Source: Paenibacillus sp. OVF10 (GTDB lineage: Bacteria; Bacillota; Bacilli; Paenibacillales; Paenibacillaceae). From it: DNA of 64,000 bases. Position numbers and translations under genes: made by a program. Location of the stretch: the NCBI GenBank assembly GCA_022836915.1, contig CP094668.1:310001-374000 (forward strand). Direction: 5' to 3'. The notes below the pieces were generated by a model. That model searched no databases. It was not told the DNA's origin and was given only the letters and a program-made list of their open reading frames with translations. Each line of letters starts with the position of its first letter. Position 1 is the first letter of the stretch. Shown in pieces: positions 26,770 to 35,485 of the stretch.

Positions 26770-27405
26770 TTAGTCTTGGTCGTCAAAATCCTGGTCGAAC
26801 GATAACACTTTACCTGTGTTGGCATCGATATCTACATCTGCTTCACCTTGAGCGGTTCTCAGTTCGATCTCATACACATAGCGACCATCATCATGATCCA
26901 GCTCGACTTTGGTTACTTTACCACCCGTAACTTGTTTCAGCGCAATGTTTGAAGCTTGGGATGCCGTCAATTTGACCTGCTTGGAAGCAGAGTTGTTAGA
27001 TGTGTTGCCTGTCACATTATCTTTATAATCGTCGTCATCATCGTAGTCTTCATCGTTCACGACCGCAAGAATTTTGCCTGTATAAGCATCCAGACGAACG
27101 ACAACATCATTGGTTCCTTTTCTGTCGATCTCAACTTCATAGAACGTTTGGCCGTTTCTACGCTCCAGATCCACGTCATCCACTTTACCATCGGCTGCTT
27201 TTAACGCCAACGCTTTTGCTTGTGATGCATTCAGCATTTTACCTGTGTTGTTCTGATTCTGTGTTGCAGATTGTGTTGTTGACGTTGGTGTAGTTTGCAC
27301 CGATTGTCCGTTCACATTCCCGCTAGCCGCTACGGCTGATCCACCAAGTAATACTGCTGCTGACAAGCTACCAATCCAAAGTTTATGTTTGTTCATCATC
27401 ATCAT
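26770..27405 (-). CDS. Secreted protein with two PepSY domains
   Basis: About 210 residues: a signal peptide (IGSLSAAVLLGGSAVAASG), a Thr/Ser/Gln/Asn-rich spacer, then two PepSY repeats. The first (about 58-118) starts LNASQAKALALKAADGKVDDV and ends LDAYTGKILAVVND; the second (about 145-205) starts LTASQASNIALKQVTGGKVTKV and ends IDANTGKVLSF. An acidic run of Asp/Glu separates them. PepSY domains are extracytoplasmic and are thought to inhibit proteases or sense envelope state. B. subtilis YkoI, encoded beside the YkoGH two-component system, is of this type, and the same order is seen here. Four in-frame ATGs in a row make the exact start uncertain. Confidence 0.85.
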   Translation of the reverse strand: MMMMNKHKLWIGSLSAAVLLGGSAVAASGNVNGQSVQTTPTSTTQSATQNQNNTGKMLNASQAKALALKAADGKVDDVDLERRNGQTFYEVEIDRKGTNDVVVRLDAYTGKILAVVNDEDYDDDDDYKDNVTGNTSNNSASKQVKLTASQASNIALKQVTGGKVTKVELDHDDGRYVYEIELRTAQGEADVDIDANTGKVLSFDQDFDDQD

Positions 27406-27548
27406 TCATCTCCTCGTTTGTTGTTTCGTTCTCGTCTACATTTATAGAATAACCTGCAGGAATGAGAGATCAGCGAGAGTTAGATTAGAATTTGATGAGA
27501 AAATGAAGAGAATGCTCATTTAACAGGTATTCATTGTCCATCTAATTG

Positions 27549-27580
27549 AAAAAGATGACCCCTAAACTAGGAATCATCTC
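27549..27580 (-). terminator. Terminator after membrane PepSY gene
   Basis: On the minus strand AGATGA..CCTA pairs with TAGG..TCATCT and is followed by TTTT. It separates the two PepSY genes into different transcripts. Confidence 0.75.
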
Positions 27581-27631
27581 TCTAAAGCAGTTTAACACTA
27601 TAACTATATTTAATGGGTTCTTTGCAAAAGG

Positions 27632-28432
27632 TTAATCCTCGTCCTCATCCCAAGTCACCGAACGAATCGCTCCTGAGATGGCATTCACCTGCACAATAGC
27701 CTCTCGGCCATCCTCCAGATCAATTTCAACCAGATAATATGGATTCCCACTGTTGGTTCCACGCAGTTCGATGTCGTCCACTTCTCCCGGGACCTCCGCA
27801 AGTGCCTTCTGCTTGGCTTGTTTCTCGCTCAGAAACTGAGGTTTGGGATCATCCTTGGTTGGTTCAGTTGTCGGGGCTGCTATTGTTTTGGAAGCTATCG
27901 TCTCTCCCGTATATGGATCGATCGTAAGTTCTTCACGGCTATTATCCTTTGCCTTCACTACGGCGGTGTATACCGGACTGCCTTGCTGCTCCACAAGTTC
28001 TAGAGAAACCAGTTGGTTATCTGTTTGTTGTTTTAACAACGCCGTCTTGATCTGCTCGCGGCTCCATAACGTCTTTTCTTCCGCTTGTGGGTTGGACTCC
28101 AGCCGTTTAATGGAATTCACGGTAGCCGTGACGGCATCCACCTGCACGTCATACAGTCCGGTCTCCGAGCGGAGCTGCATGATATACGTCCCGTCCTTCA
28201 ACGTGGAATTCACAATCTCACCTGGATATTGATCAAGCACCGATTGTGCTGCCGCATCTGCCGTAAGTACCGCACCCGTCGATTGCCACGGCTTCCACCA
28301 TACAACAGCTGCCACAATCAGCACAACGAGAAGCCCTGCACCCCACCAAAGTGACTTTCGTGATTTCGCCCATCCACTGTTCCCTTGTTCATGCCGTTTC
28401 ATCTCCGGTGGTCGCTGCTCATGCTCTGTCAT
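27632..28432 (-). CDS. Membrane-anchored PepSY protein
   Basis: About 266 residues: a charged cytoplasmic head, one membrane helix near residues 29-46 (SLWWGAGLLVVLIVAAVVWW), and an external part with three PepSY-like units. These are LTADAAAQSVLDQYPGEIV, WSREQIKTALLKQQTDNQLVSLEL and LSEKQAKQKALAEVPGEVDDIEL, each followed by a Y-x-V-E/Q strand and a conserved 'dp-tG-i' turn. ATG 28432 follows AGGGGGA. It lies 79 bases after the histidine kinase gene and so probably belongs to the same operon. It could modulate the sensor, as YkoI-type proteins are presumed to do. Confidence 0.85.
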   Translation of the reverse strand: MTEHEQRPPEMKRHEQGNSGWAKSRKSLWWGAGLLVVLIVAAVVWWKPWQSTGAVLTADAAAQSVLDQYPGEIVNSTLKDGTYIMQLRSETGLYDVQVDAVTATVNSIKRLESNPQAEEKTLWSREQIKTALLKQQTDNQLVSLELVEQQGSPVYTAVVKAKDNSREELTIDPYTGETIASKTIAAPTTEPTKDDPKPQFLSEKQAKQKALAEVPGEVDDIELRGTNSGNPYYLVEIDLEDGREAIVQVNAISGAIRSVTWDEDED

Positions 28433-28510
28433 CACGTTTCCCCCTATGCACTCTCTTATCATCCCCAGTTGATCTGATGCTTATCAGTATATAAGAGAAG
28501 AATGAGAATT

Positions 28511-29887
28511 TCATGAGAGCGGCCCGTTCTGAACCGATAAAGGCAAAATAATCGAAGCCTCGGTGCCTTCACCCTCGGTGCTGGTCAGTTCGATCCGTGC
28601 TCCAACTGCTCCTGCAAGCTCTTTGGCAAGTGACAATCCCAGACCTGAACCGCTTGCGCCTAAACTGCGTGTTCTGGCCGGATCAACCCGGTAGAATCGG
28701 TCAAATACTTTCTCCAGCTCGTCCTCCCGCATACCAATCCCGGTATCCACGATCCGAATACGGCACTCTTGCCCCTTGGCTTCCAGCCTGACTTCAATTG
28801 CATCTTCACTATACTTCCGGGCGTTATCCAGCAAAATAAACAACAGTTGCTTCAGCTTGCTCTCATCGCTGATCGCCCAGATTGAACCTGGATCTTCACA
28901 CCGGACTTCACGGTGATAGGCTTCGCGAAACGCACGTGTGGAGTCTGTTGCCAGTCTCGTAATATCCACACGCTCCAACTGTACATTCCACTGCTCTGGC
29001 TGCTTCGCGAGCAGTAGCAGTTGCTCGGTCATCTCTCGCATGCGAACCGATTCGGACAGAATTGCTTCCACCGCTTCATCAAATACCTCGGGCCGCTCTT
29101 TTCCTCGCCGCTGTAGCAGACTGGCATAGCTCTCAATAATGGTCAGCGGTGTTTTGAGCTCATGAGATGCATCGGATACGAATCGTTCCTGACGTTCAAA
29201 GTTGGATTCGAGCAAGTCCATCATCCGGTTAAATGTCTGTCCCATCGTTTTCAGTTCATCTTTCGATCCTTCCTCCAATGGAAGACGCTTGAATTGGCCG
29301 CTGGACTGAATGTCACTCATCGTGCGTGTCATCTGCTGAATCGGTCTGGTCATCCGATTCGCCAGAATCCGGCTGGAGATAATGGCTGGGATCAGAGCAA
29401 TAATCGTGACTGCCACAAGCACGGTACGAAGAACAGACAGACGATTCTCCGTCTCTGCAATGCTCTCAGTGACCTGTACATTCACCACCTCGCCATCAGG
29501 CCAGATGACCGGGACTGATACCCACACATAACCAATCTGTTCAACTTGGGTATACTCCGATTTCTTCTCACTTTCGTACTTATAAGGTAGCTTGCTCAGC
29601 TGCTCGGAAGCTGCTGTTGTTGTCACCGGGGAACTGGTGCCGTCTTCATTAACGATCCGAAGCATGCCGTTCACAGGCGCGTAGGCCCGCAACAAGTCAT
29701 CCGGCGGAATGGAGCCGGCAGACTGACGCACTCCTTTGACAATAGACTCCGCTTCCGCTTCCACCCGATTAACCTCGTTATCAATCGACATCCGTTCAAA
29801 CACGATGTAGACCGACAGGTTCACCGCGATTAACAGCACAGCAAATAATACAGACGAATACCCGTAGATTTTACTGCGCAGGCTCAT
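28511..29887 (-). CDS. Sensor histidine kinase, YkoH-like
   Basis: Membrane kinase of 458 residues: helix 1 at about 12-32, an extracellular domain of about 115 residues, helix 2 at about 152-172, HAMP linker (ANRMTRPIQQMTRTM), HisKA with phosphorylated H242 in SDASHELKTPLT, and an HATPase domain with N box LLDNARKYSEDA, G1 VDTGIGM, F box DRFYRVDPARTRSLGASG and G2 GLGLSLAKEL. ATG at 29887 overlaps the regulator's stop by four bases. With the PepSY genes downstream, the arrangement matches B. subtilis ykoG-ykoH-ykoI. The signal is unknown; an envelope or cation stress is a reasonable guess. Confidence 0.93.
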   Translation of the reverse strand: MSLRSKIYGYSSVLFAVLLIAVNLSVYIVFERMSIDNEVNRVEAEAESIVKGVRQSAGSIPPDDLLRAYAPVNGMLRIVNEDGTSSPVTTTAASEQLSKLPYKYESEKKSEYTQVEQIGYVWVSVPVIWPDGEVVNVQVTESIAETENRLSVLRTVLVAVTIIALIPAIISSRILANRMTRPIQQMTRTMSDIQSSGQFKRLPLEEGSKDELKTMGQTFNRMMDLLESNFERQERFVSDASHELKTPLTIIESYASLLQRRGKERPEVFDEAVEAILSESVRMREMTEQLLLLAKQPEQWNVQLERVDITRLATDSTRAFREAYHREVRCEDPGSIWAISDESKLKQLLFILLDNARKYSEDAIEVRLEAKGQECRIRIVDTGIGMREDELEKVFDRFYRVDPARTRSLGASGSGLGLSLAKELAGAVGARIELTSTEGEGTEASIILPLSVQNGPLS

Positions 29888-30639
29888 AACTGTTCCTTCA
29901 GGACGTATCCTACGCCCCGTACGGTATGTATTAAGGGTGGTGTGAATCCGTTATCCACCTTTTTGCGCACATAACGGATGTACACATCCACCACATTGGT
30001 ATCTCCATAATAATCGTATCCCCACACGGCCTGCACAATCTGGTCACGACTGAGCACCTGACGTTGATTCTGCAGCAGATACACGAGCAGGTCGAACTCA
30101 CGTGGAGTAAGCTCAATGGCCATACCATCTCGGGATACCTCTCGCGTTCCTTCATTTAGTTTCAACCCGGCAGCCGTCAACCAGCCCGCCTCAGCTTCAT
30201 CCTGATGCCCAGAAGAGCCATTCCCCGTATCAGCAGGTGTAGAAGAAGAAGCGGAAGAAGCAACCGACGCCACTGCACTAAGCCGCAATGCAGCTCGAAC
30301 TCGGGCAAGCAGCTCTTCAATCTGGAACGGCTTGGTGATGTAGTCATTGGCTCCGAGATCCAGGCCAGATACTTTGTCTTCTACCGAATCTTTGGCAGTG
30401 AGCATAATGATCGGAACTGTAGCATCTTTGGCCCGCACTCGCCGCAACACTTCAATTCCACTCAGACCAGGCAACATCACATCCAGCAGAATCAGATCCC
30501 ACTGTCCTTCAGCATACTTCTCCAGTCCTTCTGTTCCACTGCCCGCCTTGCCTACCTGATATCCCTCATACTGTAGTTCCAATTCCAGCAGACGTGCTAT
30601 TTTGGGCTCATCCTCTATGACCAGCACGGCTTCGTTCAT
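29884..30639 (-). CDS. OmpR-family response regulator, YkoG-like
   Basis: Two-domain regulator of 251 residues: receiver with acidic pocket ED (10-11), phosphorylated D53 in LILLDVMLPG and lysine in YITKPFQ; then a winged-helix DNA-binding domain (about 155-251) with LTPREFDLLVYLLQN and DVYIRYVRKKVD. The linker between them is unusually long and of low complexity (SAVASVASSASSSTPADTG...), about 35 residues. It is the partner of the kinase encoded directly downstream. The gene follows the NmrA-like reductase gene by 55 bases with no terminator seen between them. Confidence 0.93.
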   Translation of the reverse strand: MNEAVLVIEDEPKIARLLELELQYEGYQVGKAGSGTEGLEKYAEGQWDLILLDVMLPGLSGIEVLRRVRAKDATVPIIMLTAKDSVEDKVSGLDLGANDYITKPFQIEELLARVRAALRLSAVASVASSASSSTPADTGNGSSGHQDEAEAGWLTAAGLKLNEGTREVSRDGMAIELTPREFDLLVYLLQNQRQVLSRDQIVQAVWGYDYYGDTNVVDVYIRYVRKKVDNGFTPPLIHTVRGVGYVLKEQL

Positions 30640-30694
30640 GCAGCGCTCCCCCTCATCCCCATCATTTCATTCTCCCGTTATCTTACAATAACAT

Positions 30695-31339
30695 CTACAA
30701 TTTGCCCAAGGCATCATCAACCGGATGCTCCCCGGCAATCAGATCAAAGGCCATCCGGTATGTCTTCTCTTCCTGCAAAGAAGCCACGATGACGCGAGCC
30801 ACATCTTCACGCGGGATGCTTCCTGGCTCCAGATCGGTTCCAACTGCAATCTTGCCTGTGCCCGGTTCATTCTTCAGACCACCCGGGCGAATAATTGTGT
30901 AATTGAGATCACTTGCAAACAACACACGATCCGCATAATGTTTCGCCACGTAATAAGGCTTGATGGACTCTGACCATTTCTCCCGTTGATCTGCGCCATA
31001 CGCACTGACCAGAATATATCTGGAGATTCCTTGCTGCTCTGCGGCTTCCATCGTTTTCACCGCACCGTCGAGATCAATCAGCAGTGTTTTGTCCTGACCG
31101 GTAGATCCGCCAGAACCTGCCGTAAACACAATGGCATTATGATCCTTCATTGCCTCAGCCAAATCCTCCACACTACCCTCCAGGTCACCAATTACCACAT
31201 CTGCACCGAGTTCCTTCAGTGTACCCGCCTGCTCCGGTTTGCGGATCATGGCCGTTACTTTATGTTTGCCTTCCTGTGCCAGCTGCTCCACCACAAACTT
31301 ACCGATTTGTCCATTCGCTCCTATAACTAAAACGTTCAT
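30695..31339 (-). CDS. NAD(P)-binding atypical SDR, NmrA/YhfK-like
   Basis: Rossmann-fold protein of 214 residues with the dinucleotide motif VIGANGQIGKFV at the N-terminus and FTAGSGGSTG at the end of the fourth strand. The active-site region has SAYGADQREKW and PYYVAKHYADRVL, resembling B. subtilis YhfK and plant PCB-reductase-like proteins. No substrate can be named. RR and kinase genes follow on the same strand 55 bases later, so they may be co-transcribed. Confidence 0.87.
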   Translation of the reverse strand: MNVLVIGANGQIGKFVVEQLAQEGKHKVTAMIRKPEQAGTLKELGADVVIGDLEGSVEDLAEAMKDHNAIVFTAGSGGSTGQDKTLLIDLDGAVKTMEAAEQQGISRYILVSAYGADQREKWSESIKPYYVAKHYADRVLFASDLNYTIIRPGGLKNEPGTGKIAVGTDLEPGSIPREDVARVIVASLQEEKTYRMAFDLIAGEHPVDDALGKL

Positions 31340-31427
31340 ACGTCATTTCTCCTCTCAGTTGAACGGGCTGCTTGTTGTTGCTCCCCGTTCCTTTTATTTA
31401 AAGATGCTCATCCTATAATTTAAACGA

Positions 31428-31453
31428 AAGCCGGCGCTTCTAAGCGCCGGCTT
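31428..31453. terminator. Hairpin downstream of ndh and upstream of the SDR gene
   Basis: AAGCCGGCGCTT and AAGCGCCGGCTT form a perfect 12-bp stem with a 2-base gap. No clear T tract follows on either strand, so it may be a terminator of modest efficiency or a processing site. Confidence 0.5.
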
Positions 31454-31614
31454 CCAGGTTCATGTCCGTTCAGTACATCTATGAAATGTGAAGTCTTCCG
31501 TTGTTCCATTAATATGCCATATCCCCTAGGTGGTTTATACACAACTTCACATCGACCACTTCTGCTGCACCTTTTTCCCATCTGAATATCTGTGATCATT
31601 TGTAAAAGTCACAA

Positions 31615-31640
31615 CAAAAAAGACGCCCAAATGGGCGCCC
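31615..31640 (-). terminator. Terminator after ndh
   Basis: On the minus strand GGCGCCC-ATTT-GGGCGTC (one G-U pair) is followed by six T, just beyond the ndh stop codon. Confidence 0.9.
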
Positions 31641-31656
31641 TTGAATGGCATGAAGA

Positions 31657-32838
31657 TTAGTAAGCCAGTGCGAACAAACCGTGAATATGAGCCAGGTAAC
31701 GGATGTTACTTGCTTCTTTCATCATGGTTGCAGGCAGACCTTTCAGACGAGTCTGGTTGCCACCGATCATGCCGACAGCATCTTTACGACCCAGACTTCC
31801 CAGCGTACCGGAGAATACTGGTGTGAAGGATTCCATTGCGCCACCTTTGAACATAACGCCCAGGTTGTGACCAATAGTCTCACCCATTTGCCAAGCCAAT
31901 TGTGCTGTTGGAGGGTAAGGGCGAGCGCCTTCGCTAGGGAAGACCACTGCGCTGTCACCAGCAACAAACACGTCTTTGTGAGAAGTAGATTGCAGAACTT
32001 CCGTAACTTTCGCACGGCCACGATCCACTTCAATTCCGCTGTTAGCAACAACAGCGTTGCCTTGTACGCCACCTGTCCATACGAGTGTGTTCGTAGGGAT
32101 GGAGCTGCCGTCTTTCAGCAGAACTTCGTTTTCTTTCATCTCGGTAATCGCTACGCCAACGATGAAGTTAACGCCACGTTTCTCAAGACTTGATTTAGCA
32201 CGCTCAACCAGTTCCGGCGGGAATCCTGCCAGGATGGAAGGACCTGCTTCAACTGTGTACAGGGATACTTCTTTGAAGTCGATGCCTTTTTCTTGGCATA
32301 CTGCAGGAAGCAGGTCAGCGAATTCGCCAACAAGCTCAATACCTGTCAAGCCGCCGCCACCAATAACAAACGTAGCGTCTGCTTTGTTGCCGGACTGTTT
32401 GTAAGCATCAAGACGTGCTTCAACGTGTGCACGAATACGGTTTGCATCGCTAACCGATTTGAGCGTGAAGCTGTACTCTTGCAATCCCGGAATTCCGAAG
32501 AATGCCGTTTCGCTGCCCAGAGCAACGACAAGTGCATCGTAAGAGTATGTGGAGCCGCTGGTCATCAGAACTTTCTTCTCGTCCGGCTTGATAGTATCCA
32601 CCGTATCGATTTTCAAGTTCACGTTTTTGCCACGCAGCAATTTTTCGAGTGGAAGAGCAACTGCTTGTTCAGCAATGCTTCCCGCTGCAAGACGGTGCAG
32701 TTCCGTGATAATTTGGTGTGTAGGGTAACGGTTCACGACAGTAATTGTCGCTTCTTCCGGAGACAAGTATTGACGCGCAGTCAATGCAGTCAACAGACCG
32801 CCGTATCCTCCACCCAAGATCAAAATTTGCTTCGACAT
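31657..32838 (-). CDS. ndh: Type II NADH dehydrogenase (NDH-2)
   Basis: Membrane-associated FAD flavoprotein of about 393 residues that passes electrons from NADH to menaquinone without pumping protons. The FAD-binding motif ILGGGYGGLLTAL is at the N-terminus, the NADH-binding motif FVIGGGGLTGIELVGEFADL near residue 160, and the second FAD motif VFVAGDSAVV near 290. The quinone-site AQ motif is TAQLAWQMGE. ATG 32838 is six bases after GGAGG; the upstream ATG directly abuts that site. It is co-directional with the DUF1641 gene 24 bases upstream, as in the Bacillus yjlC-ndh operon. Confidence 0.93.
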   Translation of the reverse strand: MSKQILILGGGYGGLLTALTARQYLSPEEATITVVNRYPTHQIITELHRLAAGSIAEQAVALPLEKLLRGKNVNLKIDTVDTIKPDEKKVLMTSGSTYSYDALVVALGSETAFFGIPGLQEYSFTLKSVSDANRIRAHVEARLDAYKQSGNKADATFVIGGGGLTGIELVGEFADLLPAVCQEKGIDFKEVSLYTVEAGPSILAGFPPELVERAKSSLEKRGVNFIVGVAITEMKENEVLLKDGSSIPTNTLVWTGGVQGNAVVANSGIEVDRGRAKVTEVLQSTSHKDVFVAGDSAVVFPSEGARPYPPTAQLAWQMGETIGHNLGVMFKGGAMESFTPVFSGTLGSLGRKDAVGMIGGNQTRLKGLPATMMKEASNIRYLAHIHGLFALAY

Positions 32839-32862
32839 ATCCATCCTCCGTTCTTCTAAGTC

Positions 32863-33309
32863 TTAACGTTTCGGTTGTTGACGCTCGTTCAGGATGCTCA
32901 AGAAAGATTGAGCAAAACGAAGCGATTGTTGTACGTTTGGATCTTTAAGCATTTTCAGCATAGCGAACAAGCCAACTGAAGTTTGCTCTGTTTGCGCACG
33001 GTCATTGGCTTCGATAGCAGCAGAAGCTACACCTTTAGCTTTGTCTACAACAGGCTTAGCGAACTCGCCCATTGCGCTCATTGTGTCGCTGATCAGAACT
33101 TTGTCTGTTGCTACACTTTGTGCAAAGTCATAAGCTTTCGTCATAGCAGTAACCATTTCAGCCAATTTAGGCAGGTTCTCCACCAGAACGGTTAAAGACT
33201 CCTGTACCTCAGGCTTCATCAGTTGATCCAGAACGTCCAAGGACTGGCGCTCGGAAACGTTGGCACCTTCTGTAACTGGCACCTCTTGTTGAGTAGGCGA
33301 TTGTGACAT
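32863..33309 (-). CDS. yjlC: DUF1641 protein, YjlC-like
   Basis: Small helical cytoplasmic protein of about 148 residues with DUF1641 features: VLDQLMKPEVQESLTVLVENLPKLAEMV in the middle and LFAMLKMLKDPNVQQSLRF near the C-terminus. Its role is not known, but in Bacillus the gene is co-transcribed with ndh, and the same order is kept here. ATG 33309 follows GGAGGA with nine bases spacing. The predicted promoter is about 300 bases upstream. Confidence 0.87.
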   Translation of the reverse strand: MSQSPTQQEVPVTEGANVSERQSLDVLDQLMKPEVQESLTVLVENLPKLAEMVTAMTKAYDFAQSVATDKVLISDTMSAMGEFAKPVVDKAKGVASAAIEANDRAQTEQTSVGLFAMLKMLKDPNVQQSLRFAQSFLSILNERQQPKR

Positions 33310-33583
33310 AAGAGAAAGTCCTCCTTTACTTTGGGATAGAAGTCCGCGACTTTCATGATGCCTGTCAAGCAGAGCCGAACCACAAAATACATCGAATACA
33401 TCTAAATGTACCAAATTTCACACAATAGGATGAGCGTAGCTCATGGCCACTCCCATATCATGCATTGTATCTTGGATCTATTGCGGACAACATGTGTTGA
33501 CGCACAAAACGACAAGCAGGCCGAAACCGAACTCTATACCCTTATATTACACCTCTTACACATGAACATGAAAAAGAAATTTT

Positions 33584-33636
33584 TTACACTTGTGAAGATA
33601 TTGTGAACATTGTAGCAAAATCGATTTTTTTGTCAA
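33584..33636 (-). promoter_or_regulatory. Predicted promoter of yjlC-ndh with downstream TTCACAA repeats
   Basis: Minus strand TTGACA (33631-33636), a 16-base spacer containing a homopolymer, then TACAAT (33609-33614). Just downstream are two direct TTCACAA motifs 11 bases apart. They resemble Rex half-sites, but the arrangement is direct rather than inverted, so Rex control is only a possibility. Confidence 0.5.
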
Positions 33637-33992
33637 GCATTGCGGTCGGATTAAAATCGATTATTCTCCTGTCCCAGATCCGTCATCCTACCACATGTGG
33701 TATGAAGACAAGATCCCATATGACCATATGTGCGATATGTACACAAGGAAGGATTTTTTCAACTAATGATTCAGGAATTGTTTTCCAAAATCATGAATTT
33801 CATGCAACGAAATTGGTCACTGTCGTTATTATGCAGCTAGGGGTGCAGCCTTATTCCTGAAATGACATCATTTCTTGTTCAAGTATGAACCTCTTGCGTC
33901 ACGAATGCAAAACTTGGAACACACCCTATGCGTTTAGAATGCAGACATCCCGGTTAATAAGGACTACACCAGAAACGAAGGAGATGTTCGAT
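33637..33992. other. Non-coding stretch before csbD
   Basis: Contains a 14-bp palindrome TACCACATGTGGTA (33689-33702) of unknown role. A weak GTTTAG..GGTTAA pair upstream of csbD only faintly resembles a stress-sigma promoter. No gene is visible. Confidence 0.4.
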
Positions 33993-34166
33993 ATGAGTAA
34001 TTCAACTAGCGATAAAATCAAAGCAGGCGTAAACAAGGCCAAAGGCGAAGTGAAGGATCAGATCGGTAATGCAACCAATAACAGATCCCTTCAGGCTGAG
34101 GGTAAAAAAGACAAAGCCAAAGGTGCTGTACAGGATAAAATTGCCGACGTTAAAAGAGATCACTAG
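33993..34166 (+). CDS. csbD: CsbD-family stress protein
   Basis: Small hydrophilic protein of 57 residues with the CsbD pattern: KAGVNKAKGEVKDQIGNATN, then EGKKDKAKGAVQDKIADVK. CsbD-like proteins are abundant during general stress in Bacillus, but their molecular role is not established. ATG 33993 follows AAGGAG with about nine bases spacing. An upstream in-frame start would give a non-family extension, so it was not used. Confidence 0.9.
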   Translation: MSNSTSDKIKAGVNKAKGEVKDQIGNATNNRSLQAEGKKDKAKGAVQDKIADVKRDH

Positions 34167-34275
34167 ATCCTTTTGATGCAAAAGTCAGAAAGCACGAAGA
34201 TTTCGTGCAATAGATTGTTTTAAAATAGCCTGACCGTCCGTGTTCGAAAGCTATCCGAAAATGAGACGGAGGCGC

Positions 34276-34326
34276 AAAAAAGCCAAGGAAGGTGTTACTC
34301 AATACACCCTTCCCTGGCTTTTTTGT
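34276..34326. terminator. Bidirectional terminator between csbD and epimerase gene
   Basis: AAAAAAGCCAAGGAAGGTGT and its near-complement ending in GGCTTTTTT flank an 8-base loop. It serves the csbD gene on the plus strand and the epimerase gene on the minus strand. Confidence 0.9.
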
Positions 34327-34331
34327 GTATT

Positions 34332-35332
34332 TTATACGGCTGGAACTGCGTATCTTGCCATATCGATAATGAAACTGCGCGTTTCCCTTGTTGTATGGTA
34401 TTCACGGCTGAACTGTCTGACCCATTCGGGGTGTTCCTGATACCAACGGAAGGTTCTTTCCAATCCTTTTTCCAAAGTGGTTTGAGGTAACCACCCCAAT
34501 TCCGCTCGCAATCTCCCTGAATGTACGACCAGACTGGACCCCTGGACTGGGTTGGTTCTTGCTCCCGGATCTCTACAGCAGCTATAGATCGATCCATCGG
34601 TTTCAATATCTCCCCGATTTCCTGCATGGTTGTTCCAAGCCCTGTCGATATGTTATAGACCTGTCCATCTTTGCCTTTCAGCATGATCTGTTCAATGGCA
34701 CGGAGGGCATCATCTACATACAAGAAATCACGTACTGCCGATCCCTGGATATCAAGAGGCAGTCCATCCAGCATTCGACCGAAGTTTCGGGGAATAATAC
34801 GGTCTGGCAATTGCCATGGACCATAGAGGTTGGTCAAACGAAAAAGTTTGACTGGAAGCTGGTAACATTGAGCGTAGGAGTGAGCAAGCATTTCACACGC
34901 GACTTTGGATGCGGAATAAGGTGAGACAGGTGCATACGGATCTGATTCGTGATAGACTCTGCCCCAATCACCGCCATACACTTCAACGGATGAAGCCAGC
35001 AAGACTGGAATGTGATGTTCGGTCGCATATTGCAGAATAGCCTGTGTGCTGAGTGTATTATTGCGGAAAACTTCTCCTGGCTGATGATACGAATAATCCA
35101 CGTGTGGCATGGCTGCCAGATGAATAATGTAATCTGTTCCTGGAGGCAGATGAATCCGGTCCGATGCAAGGTCACAACAGATGAACGGCATCTCATGCAG
35201 AGGAGAAATGTGAACAAGCCTCTGACAATAATCATCCCGATCCAGAAGGGTAATTCGATGCCCCTTTTGCGCCAAATACTGTGAAAGATTAAATCCCACA
35301 AATCCAGAAGCCCCTGTAATAACAATGTTCAC
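34332..35332 (-). CDS. NAD-dependent sugar-nucleotide epimerase/dehydratase; one frameshift
   Basis: Extended short-chain dehydrogenase of about 334 residues. It has the NAD motif VITGASGFVGFNLSQYL, the strand-4 motif IIHLAAMPHVDYS, the catalytic Ser region ASSVEVYG and the YSASKVACE motif with Tyr and Lys, followed by FRLTNLYGPWQLPDR. Members act on UDP- or GDP-sugars for surface polysaccharides; the exact substrate is unclear. As sequenced, the frame runs into the terminator. Adding one base at about 34505-34517 gives the family C-terminus LRAELGWLPQTTLEKGLERT... and a stop at 34332, just before the terminator. Confidence 0.87.
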
Positions 35333-35400
35333 ACACGATTCCCCCTTGCGATTTATACAACGAGTGCACCTGAAGAGAGTTTATGTACTGAGTATAACCT

Positions 35401-35427
35401 TAAAATGATACATTTTGTATCATTTTA
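35401..35427. promoter_or_regulatory. Perfect 27-bp palindrome between divergent genes
   Basis: Two 12-base arms (TAAAATGATACA and its complement) flank TTT. It lies in the shared upstream region of the epimerase and cupin genes, so it is a good operator candidate. No regulator gene for it is recognised nearby. Confidence 0.65.
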
Positions 35428-35485
35428 CAATTGTTTTTTGTTCGTCCTTGAGGTTATAGGGTAATTTATAGTGAGGTGATGTGAG

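Noticed and set aside
33951-33980. Stress sigma-factor (sigma-B type) promoter before csbD
   Set aside because: Only about four of six bases match in each element; too weak to call.
34240-34440. Plus-strand 66-residue reading frame
   Set aside because: It spans a bidirectional terminator and the end of the epimerase gene; no family resemblance.
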